5,510 nt of DNA from an uncultured Clostridiaceae bacterium. Lineage in GTDB: Bacteria > Bacillota > Clostridia > Lachnospirales > Lachnospiraceae. The stretch lies in contig CATKZA010000144.1 in the NCBI GenBank assembly GCA_949841235.1, positions 1-5,510 of the forward strand. The letters run 5' to 3'. Of the stretch, positions 1 to 5,429 are shown piece after piece. Positions within the stretch are counted from its first letter, which is position 1. The number at the start of each line of letters is the position of its first letter. The translations under genes and the position numbers were made by a program. The notes below the pieces were generated by a model, which worked only from the letters and a program-made list of their open reading frames with translations, was not told where the DNA came from and did no database searches.

Positions 1-641
1 GAAAAGCCCAGACCTGCGCTGATGTCGGTGCAGGATGCATGGCTGTTCTTTAGCATATAGCAGGCGGCATGACATTTTCTGTGCAGGATGAACTGCTGTA
101 GGGTTTTTCCGGTCTCCCTGCGGAAGATGCGGGAGAGGTGGTCGGGGGATAGCCCCAGGGCCTTGGCAACCTGATGGGGCTTTAGGGGTTCTGCGAGGTG
201 ATGGTCGAGATAGTCTGAAGCGTGCCGCAGGTGGTAGGAAAGTTCCGGTCTGTTTTGAATCTCGTGCATGGCCAGGGTGAATTCCGTGATGGCTTCCCTC
301 TTGATGGCGGTGAGTTCTTCCATCTGCCGGCATCTGTCTGCCCGGCGGATGAGCATGTCGCTCATGGTGTATGACTTTTCCGGCTCTAGACCGCCCTCGA
401 TGCAGAATCGGGTCATCATGGCGATCAGGATGATCAGATGGTATTTTTTATTTTGCAGGGGGGAGTTGGACAGGATGCCAAGTCCGCTTTCCGGCTCCTG
501 TTCCATGGGGCCTTTCAGGATTTCCAAATTTCCCTGCTGCACGTCCCGGTAAAAGGAAAATTCTTCCTCCAAGGGCAGGTGGTAATATTCTTCTTTTTGC
601 TGTTCAAATACTAATTTCTCCAATTCCTTTTTCATATTCAT
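1..641 (-). CDS. AraC-family transcriptional regulator, 3' end beyond the window (partial)
   Basis: I translated 213 codons of this minus-strand frame; it runs off the left edge. Residues about 1-110 lack a cupin. They carry a run of the type found in regulators often labelled YSIRK-targeted surface antigen regulators: GNLEILKGP at 38-46, LSNSPLQNKKY at 58-67, then a hydrophobic stretch and TRFCIEGGL at 77-85. Residues about 138-213 begin the AraC DNA-binding domain: the first helix-turn-helix is near 153-178 (QVAKALGLSPDHLSRIFRRETG), and the second starts near 204 and is cut off. The start at 641 is chosen because AAGAAGG lies about 8 bases upstream; the ATG at 635 would be too far from it. 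The gene is divergent from the GH5 gene and may regulate it. The AraC-type DNA-binding role is well supported by family. The ligand and targets are unknown, and the surface-antigen label should not be taken literally. Confidence 0.87.
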   Translation of the reverse strand, partial: MNMKKELEKLVFEQQKEEYYHLPLEEEFSFYRDVQQGNLEILKGPMEQEPESGLGILSNSPLQNKKYHLIILIAMMTRFCIEGGLEPEKSYTMSDMLIRRADRCRQMEELTAIKREAITEFTLAMHEIQNRPELSYHLRHASDYLDHHLAEPLKPHQVAKALGLSPDHLSRIFRRETGKTLQQFILHRKCHAACYMLKNSHASCTDISAGLGF

Positions 642-705
642 AAGGCACACCTTCTTTCTTTCAATAATTGCAATTCCTTTTTCATAAGGCAATCCTTTTT
701 TCTTT
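621..705. repeat. Imperfect direct repeat covering the RBS and start of the regulator
   Basis: The stretch at 621-661 recurs at 671-705. CAATTCCTTTTTCAT is identical in both; the left copy then has a 6-base insertion (ATTCAT), and the next 20 bases match at 17 positions. Outside the insertion the copies agree at 32 of 35 positions. On the minus strand each copy holds an A-rich Shine-Dalgarno, an AAGG-NNNN-CCTT mini-hairpin, ATG, and codons for KKEL. Two of the three mismatches fall in the hairpin loop. The simplest explanation is a local tandem duplication followed by divergence. Confidence 0.75.
638..685 (-). CDS. Putative 15-codon leader ORF coupled to the AraC regulator
   Basis: Reading the minus strand from 685 gives MKKELQLLKERRCAL and a TGA at 640-638. 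That stop overlaps the regulator's ATG (641-639) in an ATGA arrangement, the classic geometry for translational coupling. An A-rich Shine-Dalgarno (AAAAGGA, about 693-699) sits about 7 bases before the start. The first five residues, MKKEL, match residues 3-7 of the regulator because the start region is duplicated. No function for the peptide is claimed. It could be a by-product of the duplication, or it could set the translation level of the regulator. Confidence 0.4.
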   Translation of the reverse strand: MKKELQLLKERRCAL

Positions 706-736
706 AAAGTAATTTAAAATCACTTTTCATGACGGA

Positions 737-747
737 ATTATATTATA
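737..747 (-). promoter_or_regulatory. Candidate -10 region for the leader ORF and AraC regulator
   Basis: On the minus strand, two overlapping TATAAT hexamers (747-742 and 742-737) lie about 50-60 bases upstream of the leader start. No good -35 hexamer stands at the normal spacing. TTGATT at 775-770 would need a 22-base spacer to the first hexamer. The region is so AT-rich that chance matches are likely. Confidence 0.3.
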
Positions 748-763
748 AATATCGGAATGATTG

Positions 764-792
764 TATAATAATCAAGAGGAAAAATCTATAAT
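764..792 (+). promoter_or_regulatory. Candidate promoter -10 elements for the GH5 gene
   Basis: Two perfect TATAAT hexamers occur on the plus strand, at 764-769 and 787-792, about 100 and 75 bases upstream of the GH5 start. Neither has a clear TTGACA-like -35 at 16-18 bases. TTGTAT at 761-766 lies 20 bases before the second. The second hexamer directly abuts the near-palindrome at 792-811, so a protein bound there would block initiation from it. Confidence 0.35.
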
Positions 793-811
793 ATTTGCAA
801 CGTTGAAAATA
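792..811. promoter_or_regulatory. 20-bp near-palindrome, candidate operator for the GH5 gene
   Basis: The sequence is TATTTGCAAC followed by GTTGAAAATA. The arms pair at 9 of 10 positions and meet at a central CG inside CAACGTTG. A short palindrome with a central CG is the usual form of a LacI-family operator. It overlaps the last base of a TATAAT and lies about 55 bases before the GH5 start. It does not fit the CcpA cre consensus in register. From memory, celC of Clostridium thermocellum is controlled by the LacI-family repressor GlyR3 at an 18-bp near-palindrome, which makes an operator here plausible. No LacI-family gene is present in this window. Confidence 0.42.
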
Positions 812-865
812 AGTGCCACAATATCTTAATCATTAATACAGTAAAGAAAGAGAGGATGATGGACT

Positions 866-1897
866 ATGAGAAAATGGATAGGCTATCAGCGGGGGATCAA
901 TTTGGGGGGCTGGCTTTCCCAGTGTGACTATGCAAGGGAGCATTTGGAGCATTTTATTACGGAGGAGGATATCGGCATCATTGCCGGGTGGGGAGCAGAC
1001 CATGTGCGGCTTCCGATAGATTACAATGTATTGGAAGCCGGGGCCGGCCAGTATGTGGAGGAAGGATTTGACCGGGTAGAGAGGGCGGTGGAATGGTGCG
1101 GGAAGCACGGACTGAACATCGTGCTGGATTTGCATAAGGCTGCTGGGTATTCTTTTGACGCAGATGAGAAAGAGGAGGGGTTTTTTGAAGAGGAAGGATA
1201 TCAGGAGAGATTCTATGCTCTGTGGGAGGAAATAGCCAGACGCTTTGCCGGGTATGGCGACAGGGTGGCATTTGAGCTGCTGAATGAGATTGTGGATAAG
1301 GAAGTATGTGCGCAGTGGAATGGGATTTCAGCCAAATGCGTCAGCCGCATTCGCGCCATTGCCCCGAATACAAAGATTCTGGTGGGCGGGTATTGGAATA
1401 ATAATGTGATGGCCGTGAAGGATCTGGCAGTTCCGGCAGACGATAATATCGTATATAATTTTCATTGCTATGATCCAATCCTATTCACCCACCAGGGAGC
1501 CACTTGGATGCCGGAAATCCCAGAGGATTTTCGCATCACATTTCCGAAAACCATGGAGGAATATCTGGACGTGACGGGGAAAATCATGCCTGATGCGCTG
1601 TCTTCCCTCACGGAGGCCAAGGGGGTGGCGGGAATGCTGGATGCTTCATACTTTGAGGCATTGTTTTCGGAGGCGGTTCGTACCGCCGGAGAGCGGAATG
1701 TGATGCTGTATTGCGGGGAGTATGGGGTGATTGACCGAGCCGATGCTGACAGCACTCTGGCCTGGTATGACGGCATCCATCAGGCTTTTGAAAAGTATGG
1801 CATCGGCAGGGCTGCATGGTGCTATAAGGGGTTGAACTATGGCTTGTCATCAGAGCATTTGGACGGGGTCAGGGCGCAGATGCTGCGCAGACTGTAG
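866..1897 (+). CDS. Cytoplasmic glycoside hydrolase family 5 beta-glucanase, CelC-like
   Basis: This 343-aa protein is a complete single-domain GH5 TIM barrel predicted to cleave beta-1,4 or mixed beta-glucan chains by the retaining mechanism. Visible landmarks are GINLGGWLSQ at 10-19, the conserved Arg48 in VRLP, LDLH ending at His90, the acid/base Glu141 in FELLNE, the His200/Tyr202 pair in NFHCYDP, the nucleophile Glu285 in YCGEYGV, and Trp318 near the last strand. From memory, the protein matches C. thermocellum endoglucanase CelC in length, motif spacing and an inserted helical segment between the His-Tyr motif and the nucleophile (here about 203-265). There is no signal peptide, cell-wall anchor or carbohydrate-binding module, so it should act on imported oligosaccharides. 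AGAGAGG lies about 10 bases before the ATG. Family and catalytic residues are secure; the exact substrate is inferred. Confidence 0.92.
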   Translation: MRKWIGYQRGINLGGWLSQCDYAREHLEHFITEEDIGIIAGWGADHVRLPIDYNVLEAGAGQYVEEGFDRVERAVEWCGKHGLNIVLDLHKAAGYSFDADEKEEGFFEEEGYQERFYALWEEIARRFAGYGDRVAFELLNEIVDKEVCAQWNGISAKCVSRIRAIAPNTKILVGGYWNNNVMAVKDLAVPADDNIVYNFHCYDPILFTHQGATWMPEIPEDFRITFPKTMEEYLDVTGKIMPDALSSLTEAKGVAGMLDASYFEALFSEAVRTAGERNVMLYCGEYGVIDRADADSTLAWYDGIHQAFEKYGIGRAAWCYKGLNYGLSSEHLDGVRAQMLRRL

Positions 1898-2012
1898 GCT
1901 GCTATTCACAATCTGCACTGCCGGTTGCCGGGGCGGTGAAGCCAAAGGGTAACACCGTAGGAGTGGCGGCTGTTTAATATTGTCTTTCAATCTTTCAGCA
2001 GGGCAGTATTTG

Positions 2013-2021
2013 TGGTAGAAT
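2013..2021 (+). promoter_or_regulatory. Candidate extended -10 promoter for the AraC regulator
   Basis: TGGTAGAAT is an extended -10 (TGn followed by TAGAAT, 5 of 6 matches to TATAAT). It lies about 150 bases upstream of the AraC start. The -35 position (about 1993-1998, TTTCAG) is a poor match, which an extended -10 can tolerate. A transcript from here would carry the repeat-rich leader at 2046-2150. Confidence 0.33.
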
Positions 2022-2052
2022 GGAGTAGGTGAGAGGCTGTAAGGTTATCAAA

Positions 2053-2076
2053 TAGCATCAGCGAGGCAAGATGCTA
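2053..2076 (+). promoter_or_regulatory. Stem-loop TAGCATC / GATGCTA in the AraC leader
   Basis: TAGCATC (2053-2059) pairs perfectly with GATGCTA (2070-2076) across a 10-base loop. No T-run follows, so it is not a terminator. As DNA, the two arms are inverted copies of a motif that recurs at 2098 and 2135, so the element may be a protein-binding site rather than an RNA structure. Confidence 0.45.
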
Positions 2077-2097
2077 ACTGCGAACCAATAGAGCAGG

Positions 2098-2145
2098 TGC
2101 TATCATGGCAGTAGCGTCGGATGAATAAAGTGGATGCTATCACGG
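2098..2145 (+). repeat. Two direct copies of TGCTATCAYGG upstream of the AraC gene
   Basis: TGCTATCATGG at 2098-2108 and TGCTATCACGG at 2135-2145 differ at one base and start 37 bases apart. The inverted form of the core lies at 2052-2058, and an inverted GCTATCATG lies at 3204-3212, downstream of the regulator. AraC proteins typically bind repeated half-sites near their own genes, so these are candidate autoregulatory sites. The 37-base spacing is not an exact whole number of helical turns. Confidence 0.42.
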
Positions 2146-2172
2146 TTGGCTGGGCAGAAATGAGGCAATATC

Positions 2173-3156
2173 ATGGGAAATAAAAAACTATATGAGGAGA
2201 AGCAGCGCCATGGGACGGTGGAACTTCCCATTGGCTTGCATAAAATGGAGTACCCGGAAGGCACCAATGCCATTTTCTATTTGCATTGGCATCAGGAGTT
2301 TGAATTTCTGGTGCTGACCAAGGGGGAGATCATATTTACCATCGAGGACAGGGAATATACATTGCAGCCTGGGGATTGCGTATTTATCAATTCCAATCTG
2401 CTCCACTCCGCTAGGACGGTGGGAGGACAGGCATGCTCCTTTTTCGCAGTGGATTTTTCCTATGAGGCGCTGGAGGATGACATGCACAGCCGGTTTGCCA
2501 AGAAATATATTTTCCCCATACTTCATGGAAAATATGTTCTTCCGGAATTCCTTCCCATTACGGGAGAGGACTACGGTCACCCGGAACTGGCGGAGGCCAG
2601 GGAGGGGGTGAGGGAGATTGATGATTTTATGGAATTGTTCTCGGAAAAAGAAATGATGTCCTGGGAAAGGGAGGTCATATTTTATCTGGGGCAGATTAGC
2701 CAATGTCCCGAACATGGGCTGGAACCATACGAGCTGCTGATTAAGAGCAGGCTTCTCAGCGTGTGGAATCTCATGTTTGCCCGGGGAAAGTCGGTGAAGA
2801 GAAACCATATGGAGGATCACGCCACGTCAGAGAGACTTCGTCCGGTGGTAGAATATATGAAAGAGAATTATGTCTATGAGATTACCCTGGGGGAACTGGC
2901 GGATCTGCTGCCCATGAGCGAAGGGCAATTCTGCCGGGTATTCAAGCAGCATATGAAAATGTCTCCCATGCAGTATCTGATGCGGTTTCGAATATTGCAA
3001 AGCTGCCGCCTGCTACAGGAAACGGATAAGAAAATTGGAGAGATTGCCAATCTCACCGGATTTAACAATATCAGCTATTTTAACAAAGTCTTTCTGAAGG
3101 TAATCGGCTGTACGCCCAAGGAATATCGGAACAGCGGCTACCAATGGCAGCCGTAG
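2173..3156 (+). CDS. AraC-family regulator with N-terminal cupin sensor domain
   Basis: This complete 327-aa protein has the standard two-part layout. Residues about 30-100 form an AraC-type cupin (LHWHQEFEFLVLTKGE, then LQPGDCVFINSNLLHSA), which normally binds a sugar or other small ligand. Residues about 100-215 form a helical linker. Residues about 222-320 form the double helix-turn-helix: the first is ITLGELADLLPMSEGQFCRVFKQH (237-260), and the second is IGEIANLTGFNNISYFNKVFLKVIG (288-312), followed by the family signature TPKEYRNS (314-321). GAGG stands 7 bases before the ATG. It follows the GH5 gene on the same strand and precedes the HAD gene, which suggests control of carbohydrate genes here. 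The ligand cannot be read from the sequence. It is unlike the partial AraC gene at the left edge, which lacks the cupin. Confidence 0.94.
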   Translation: MGNKKLYEEKQRHGTVELPIGLHKMEYPEGTNAIFYLHWHQEFEFLVLTKGEIIFTIEDREYTLQPGDCVFINSNLLHSARTVGGQACSFFAVDFSYEALEDDMHSRFAKKYIFPILHGKYVLPEFLPITGEDYGHPELAEAREGVREIDDFMELFSEKEMMSWEREVIFYLGQISQCPEHGLEPYELLIKSRLLSVWNLMFARGKSVKRNHMEDHATSERLRPVVEYMKENYVYEITLGELADLLPMSEGQFCRVFKQHMKMSPMQYLMRFRILQSCRLLQETDKKIGEIANLTGFNNISYFNKVFLKVIGCTPKEYRNSGYQWQP

Positions 3157-3244
3157 AAAGATAGAAGAGAGACATCAAGTGATTTGATGGCGATGTTCAG
3201 ACGCATGATAGCGTGTGACGGGTAGTGTGAAAGGAGGGGAATGC
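3157..3244 (+). other. Short intergenic leader before the HAD gene
   Basis: Two small inverted repeats lie here: CATCAA-GTGAT-TTGATG (3173-3189, 6-bp stem) and ACGC-ATGATA-GCGT (3201-3214, 4-bp stem). Neither is followed by a T-tract, so read-through from the AraC gene into the HAD gene is likely. The second includes CATGATAGC, the inverse of GCTATCATG found upstream of the AraC gene. A very strong Shine-Dalgarno, AAAGGAGGGG (3230-3239), ends the region. Confidence 0.4.
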
Positions 3245-3907
3245 ATGCGCCAGGTAGGGAGCATTCGGGAAGCCATGGAAGAAATTCAGGAGCAAGGGGC
3301 TTGTCTTTTCGATATGGATGGGCTGATTTTTGATACGGAGAGAAGCTTTATGGAACAGCTGGCATCAGTGATGGGAGAGCGGGGATACCGTCTCACTAGG
3401 GAAATTTATTGCGACACGCTGGGGCTGTCGGGGGAGGAACTTATGGATCGGATGAGAGGATATTACGGTTCGGAGTATCCTTTTCGGGAAATCAGCCGGG
3501 CGGCCAGAGAGAGGCTGAACCGGGTGGCGGAGACGGTGGGATTGGCAATCAAGCCGGAGATTTCCGGCATCCTGGCGTATTTGCAGGAGAGGGGAGTGCC
3601 CTGCGGGGTGGCTTCCGGCAGCAAAACCGATATGGTGAGAAAGTACTTGGAAATCTGCAAGTTAGACAGATGCTTTCAGGCAATCGTGGGAAGTGACCAG
3701 GTATCTTGCTCCAAGCCGGCACCGGATATTTTTCTCCTAGCAGCAGAGAAACTTCACATGCTGCCGGAATGTTGCGTGGTGCTGGAGGATTCGGAAAACG
3801 GCATCCGCGCCGGGAAGGCGGCGGGATGCATTACGGTTTGCGTGCCGGATATGAAGTGGCCCGGGGAAGAGGTTCTCCGGGATATTGATTATCTGGTGGT
3901 GCGGTGA
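3245..3907 (+). CDS. HAD-superfamily hydrolase, beta-phosphoglucomutase / sugar phosphatase type
   Basis: This 220-aa protein is a complete subfamily IA HAD enzyme with a helical cap. Motif I is FDMDGLIFDTE (22-32), giving nucleophile Asp23 and acid/base Asp25. The four-helix cap spans about 33-100. Motif II is Ser124 in VASGS. Motif III is Lys157 in SKPAPD. Motif IV is Glu181-Asp182 in LEDSENGI. The GLIFDTE and EDSENGI forms are shared by beta-phosphoglucomutase and by phosphatases of 2-deoxyglucose-6-phosphate or similar substrates; sequence alone does not separate mutase from phosphatase. The start at 3245 is set by AGGAGG seven bases upstream. A GTG at 3215 is in frame but precedes that site, and the ATG at 3241 is out of frame. 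The enzyme is cytoplasmic and probably cotranscribed with the AraC gene, consistent with sugar-phosphate metabolism. Confidence 0.9.
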   Translation: MRQVGSIREAMEEIQEQGACLFDMDGLIFDTERSFMEQLASVMGERGYRLTREIYCDTLGLSGEELMDRMRGYYGSEYPFREISRAARERLNRVAETVGLAIKPEISGILAYLQERGVPCGVASGSKTDMVRKYLEICKLDRCFQAIVGSDQVSCSKPAPDIFLLAAEKLHMLPECCVVLEDSENGIRAGKAAGCITVCVPDMKWPGEEVLRDIDYLVVR

Positions 3908-3918
3908 ACCCCCAAGAA

Positions 3919-3945
3919 GAGACTGCCCAAGGGGAGACTGCCCAA
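3919..3945. repeat. Tandem 12-bp duplication between convergent genes
   Basis: GAGACTGCCCAA occurs at 3919-3930 and again at 3934-3945, a 15-base period. It is followed by the perfect 10-bp palindrome AATGATCATT (3945-3954). This is the whole gap between the HAD stop and the stop of the opposing membrane-protein gene. No hairpin with a T-tract is visible in either direction. Confidence 0.6.
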
Positions 3946-3959
3946 ATGATCATTGCACC

Positions 3960-5060
3960 TTATAATTCCCGCAAAATTGCCCTACAGGATAGGAAGATCA
4001 GGATGCACAGGAAACTTCCCAGCAGTGCGCCCAGGGAAAAGGCCAGCAGCGGGAGGGAGAAGTCCCGGAGCAGCTGGGAGATGCTCAGGAAGGTTAGGAT
4101 CAGGAGAATGAATAGGGCCAGCGCCCCGTAGATGCGGAAGGAGAGGAGGCGGGTGCGGAGGATGGCCTTCGCCTTTTTCTGCTCCCCATCCTCTGGCGGA
4201 GCGGCATCTTCTGTTGGAGTGGCATTTTCCGGCGGAGCGGCAGTTTCTGGCGAAGATGGATTTTCTTGCAGATGGGCGGTTCTTGCGAATCCTTGTTCGA
4301 GAATCTGCGTCAGGGCAGATTCCAAATACAGTTGGGCAGATATGGGGGCGTGCTGTATTTTTCTGGGATCCAGCAATTCGGCTCCTGCGGTGAGAAAGCT
4401 AATGATGTGGCTGTCAAAGATGAGATTGTGGATGCCGGCAAAAATCGCACAGCCCGCATAGAGAATCAGCGTGTCCCACAAGGTCATTTGGAATCGGCTC
4501 GCCAAGCCGGCAGCATGACTGGTGAAGATGCCTGCGGCGCAGAACAGCAGGGTCATTATGCCGGAAAGGCATCTGCTTTTCTTGACGGCGGGCAGGATTT
4601 GTTCCGGCTTGTGCCATGTCCGTGCCATTGCCCCCAGCCAGATAGACCTGCATCGGTATTGGAACAGCAGGAGGCCGATGATGACAATGATGCCGTCAAG
4701 GACGGGATAGGGATGGGAAATTGTTTTTCCCGGGGAGAAGAGGTGCTGAGATCCGGCGTAAAGCAGCAGATAGGCCGAAAGCATCAGGGAACCCTCTGTA
4801 AGAAGGCTTGACAGCATGTACAGCGGAAAGAACGGCTGGCTTCTGCGCAGCAGTTCCTTGCAGTGCCTGGCTGTATTTCCGCCAATAAATTTTATGGGAG
4901 AGATTTGAAGTGCCGCGGCATTTTCAAATCTCCTCTCCTCTTCTTCTAATGTGTGGCGAATGCGGTCCTCTGGGAGGAGGGTGGCGGCATTTTTTGAAAA
5001 AGCGGCGGCAACCTCCTCATAACCGATTTGGGAAGTGCGTGCTTTCTTTGTGTTTTCCAT
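3960..5060 (-). CDS. Uncharacterised six-helix membrane protein with acidic repeat linker
   Basis: I do not recognise a named family for this 366-aa protein. Residues 1-75 are soluble, highly charged and helical (HTLEEEERRFENAAAL near 36-51), with ISPIKFIGG at 53-61. Likely membrane segments are at about 79-101, 121-135, 166-187, 195-215, 309-327 and 335-358. Between the fourth and fifth lies a long polar region, about 220-300, containing four hexapeptide repeats ending in Glu (about 267-290). No signal peptide, transporter ATPase motif or catalytic motif is seen. GGAG lies 7 bases before the ATG. The gene sits 85 bases downstream of the 87-aa protein gene on the same strand, so they are likely one operon. 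Both termini are probably cytoplasmic given the even helix count. The protein is real by reading frame, RBS and helix pattern; its function is unknown. Confidence 0.78.
   Translation of the reverse strand: MENTKKARTSQIGYEEVAAAFSKNAATLLPEDRIRHTLEEEERRFENAAALQISPIKFIGGNTARHCKELLRRSQPFFPLYMLSSLLTEGSLMLSAYLLLYAGSQHLFSPGKTISHPYPVLDGIIVIIGLLLFQYRCRSIWLGAMARTWHKPEQILPAVKKSRCLSGIMTLLFCAAGIFTSHAAGLASRFQMTLWDTLILYAGCAIFAGIHNLIFDSHIISFLTAGAELLDPRKIQHAPISAQLYLESALTQILEQGFARTAHLQENPSSPETAAPPENATPTEDAAPPEDGEQKKAKAILRTRLLSFRIYGALALFILLILTFLSISQLLRDFSLPLLAFSLGALLGSFLCILIFLSCRAILREL
4192..4263. repeat. Four tandem 18-bp units encoding a Pro/Glu hexapeptide
   Basis: The units begin at 4192, 4210, 4228 and 4246, each opening with TCTG, TCCG or similar and keeping a GGCGGAGCGG-like core in at least two copies. 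Read as protein on the minus strand they give NPSSPE, TAAPPE, NATPTE and DAAPPE. Period and frame agree, so unit gain or loss would leave the membrane protein in frame. The linker is acidic, proline-rich and presumably extended. Unit number may vary between strains. Confidence 0.75.
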
Positions 5061-5145
5061 ATCAATTCTCCATTCAGGAGCGTATCTGCGTCTATTTTTC
5101 TTACGGGTGAAAAATCATTGCATAGGCGTAGTCTTTCCATTGCTC

Positions 5146-5409
5146 CTATTGCTTCATAAAGGGTTTCATATATTCAAATTGCTTGCGCTGGGCGGGGGTC
5201 ATCTGGCTGAGGAATATTTCTGTAAGGAGGTTGTTTTCCTCCGGCGTAAAAGAAATGTTTTCCTGCGCCATGCGCTCTTTCCATGCCATCACCAGGGGAA
5301 GGGCTTCTGTCAGTTTTTTGTTTTGGACGGATTCCGCCAGCATGATAATCATTTTCTGCTTCTTTTCTTCCATTTGCTGGAAGGCGGGATGGTTTTGAAA
5401 ACTATTCAT
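5146..5409 (-). CDS. Small uncharacterised helical protein (87 aa)
   Basis: This protein is soluble, charged and methionine/glutamine-rich, with no signal peptide or membrane segment and probably all helix. Its C-terminus, FLSQMTPAQRKQFEYMKPFM (66-85), resembles the C-terminus of the gene just upstream (LMSQLNPEQKATFEQMQNIM), so the two are likely tandem paralogues. The overall plan (a PLVMAW helix, then a FTPEENNLLTEIFLSQMTP segment) recalls small uncharacterised Clostridia proteins, but I know no function for them. The ATG at 5409 is chosen because GGAGGT lies upstream of it (5422-5427), with a somewhat long 12-base gap. A GTG at 5433 would overlap the previous stop but leaves that RBS inside the gene. 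The stop is TAG. The protein likely works with its neighbours, possibly as a scaffold or regulator; that is speculation. Confidence 0.78.
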   Translation of the reverse strand: MNSFQNHPAFQQMEEKKQKMIIMLAESVQNKKLTEALPLVMAWKERMAQENISFTPEENNLLTEIFLSQMTPAQRKQFEYMKPFMKQ

Positions 5410-5429
5410 AGGTTTCGCGCTACCTCCAA

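Larger units (their letters stand above)
1898..2172. other. 275-bp noncoding region between the GH5 and AraC genes
   Basis: No convincing gene is present. The left half holds a GC-rich stretch (about 1918-1970) containing CCGG-TTG-CCGG, too short and without a T-tract to count as a terminator. The right half (2046-2150) carries repeated TAGCATC/GATGCTATCA motifs and a stem-loop, listed separately. The length and repeats suggest a regulated leader for the AraC gene rather than simple operon spacing. The AraC gene therefore probably has its own promoter. Confidence 0.5.

Noticed and set aside
268..552. A 94-residue plus-strand frame at the left edge
   Set aside because: It is antisense to the AraC regulator, whose minus-strand frame has recognisable motifs.
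792..811. CcpA cre site
   Set aside because: The central CG fits, but the flanking TG and CA positions are out of register with the cre consensus.
1921..1936. Rho-independent terminator after the GH5 gene
   Set aside because: The CCGG-TTG-CCGG hairpin is very short and no T-tract follows it.
2188..2820. A 210-residue open frame on the minus strand inside the AraC gene
   Set aside because: It lies wholly opposite a clear AraC cupin gene, has no RBS and no recognisable domain, and is explained as an antisense shadow.
3215..3244. GTG start adding ten residues to the HAD protein
   Set aside because: The strong AGGAGG at 3232-3237 would then lie inside the gene; it is ideally placed for the ATG at 3245.
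4266..4811. A 181-residue open frame on the plus strand opposite the membrane protein, with a 109-residue frame at 4132-4461
   Set aside because: The minus frame has an RBS, membrane helices and in-frame repeats; the plus frames show low-complexity composition and no RBS.
4946..5140. A 64-residue minus-strand frame between the 87-aa gene and the membrane-protein gene
   Set aside because: The only purine-rich stretch (AGGAG) is about two bases from its ATG, too close, and most of the frame overlaps the membrane-protein gene.
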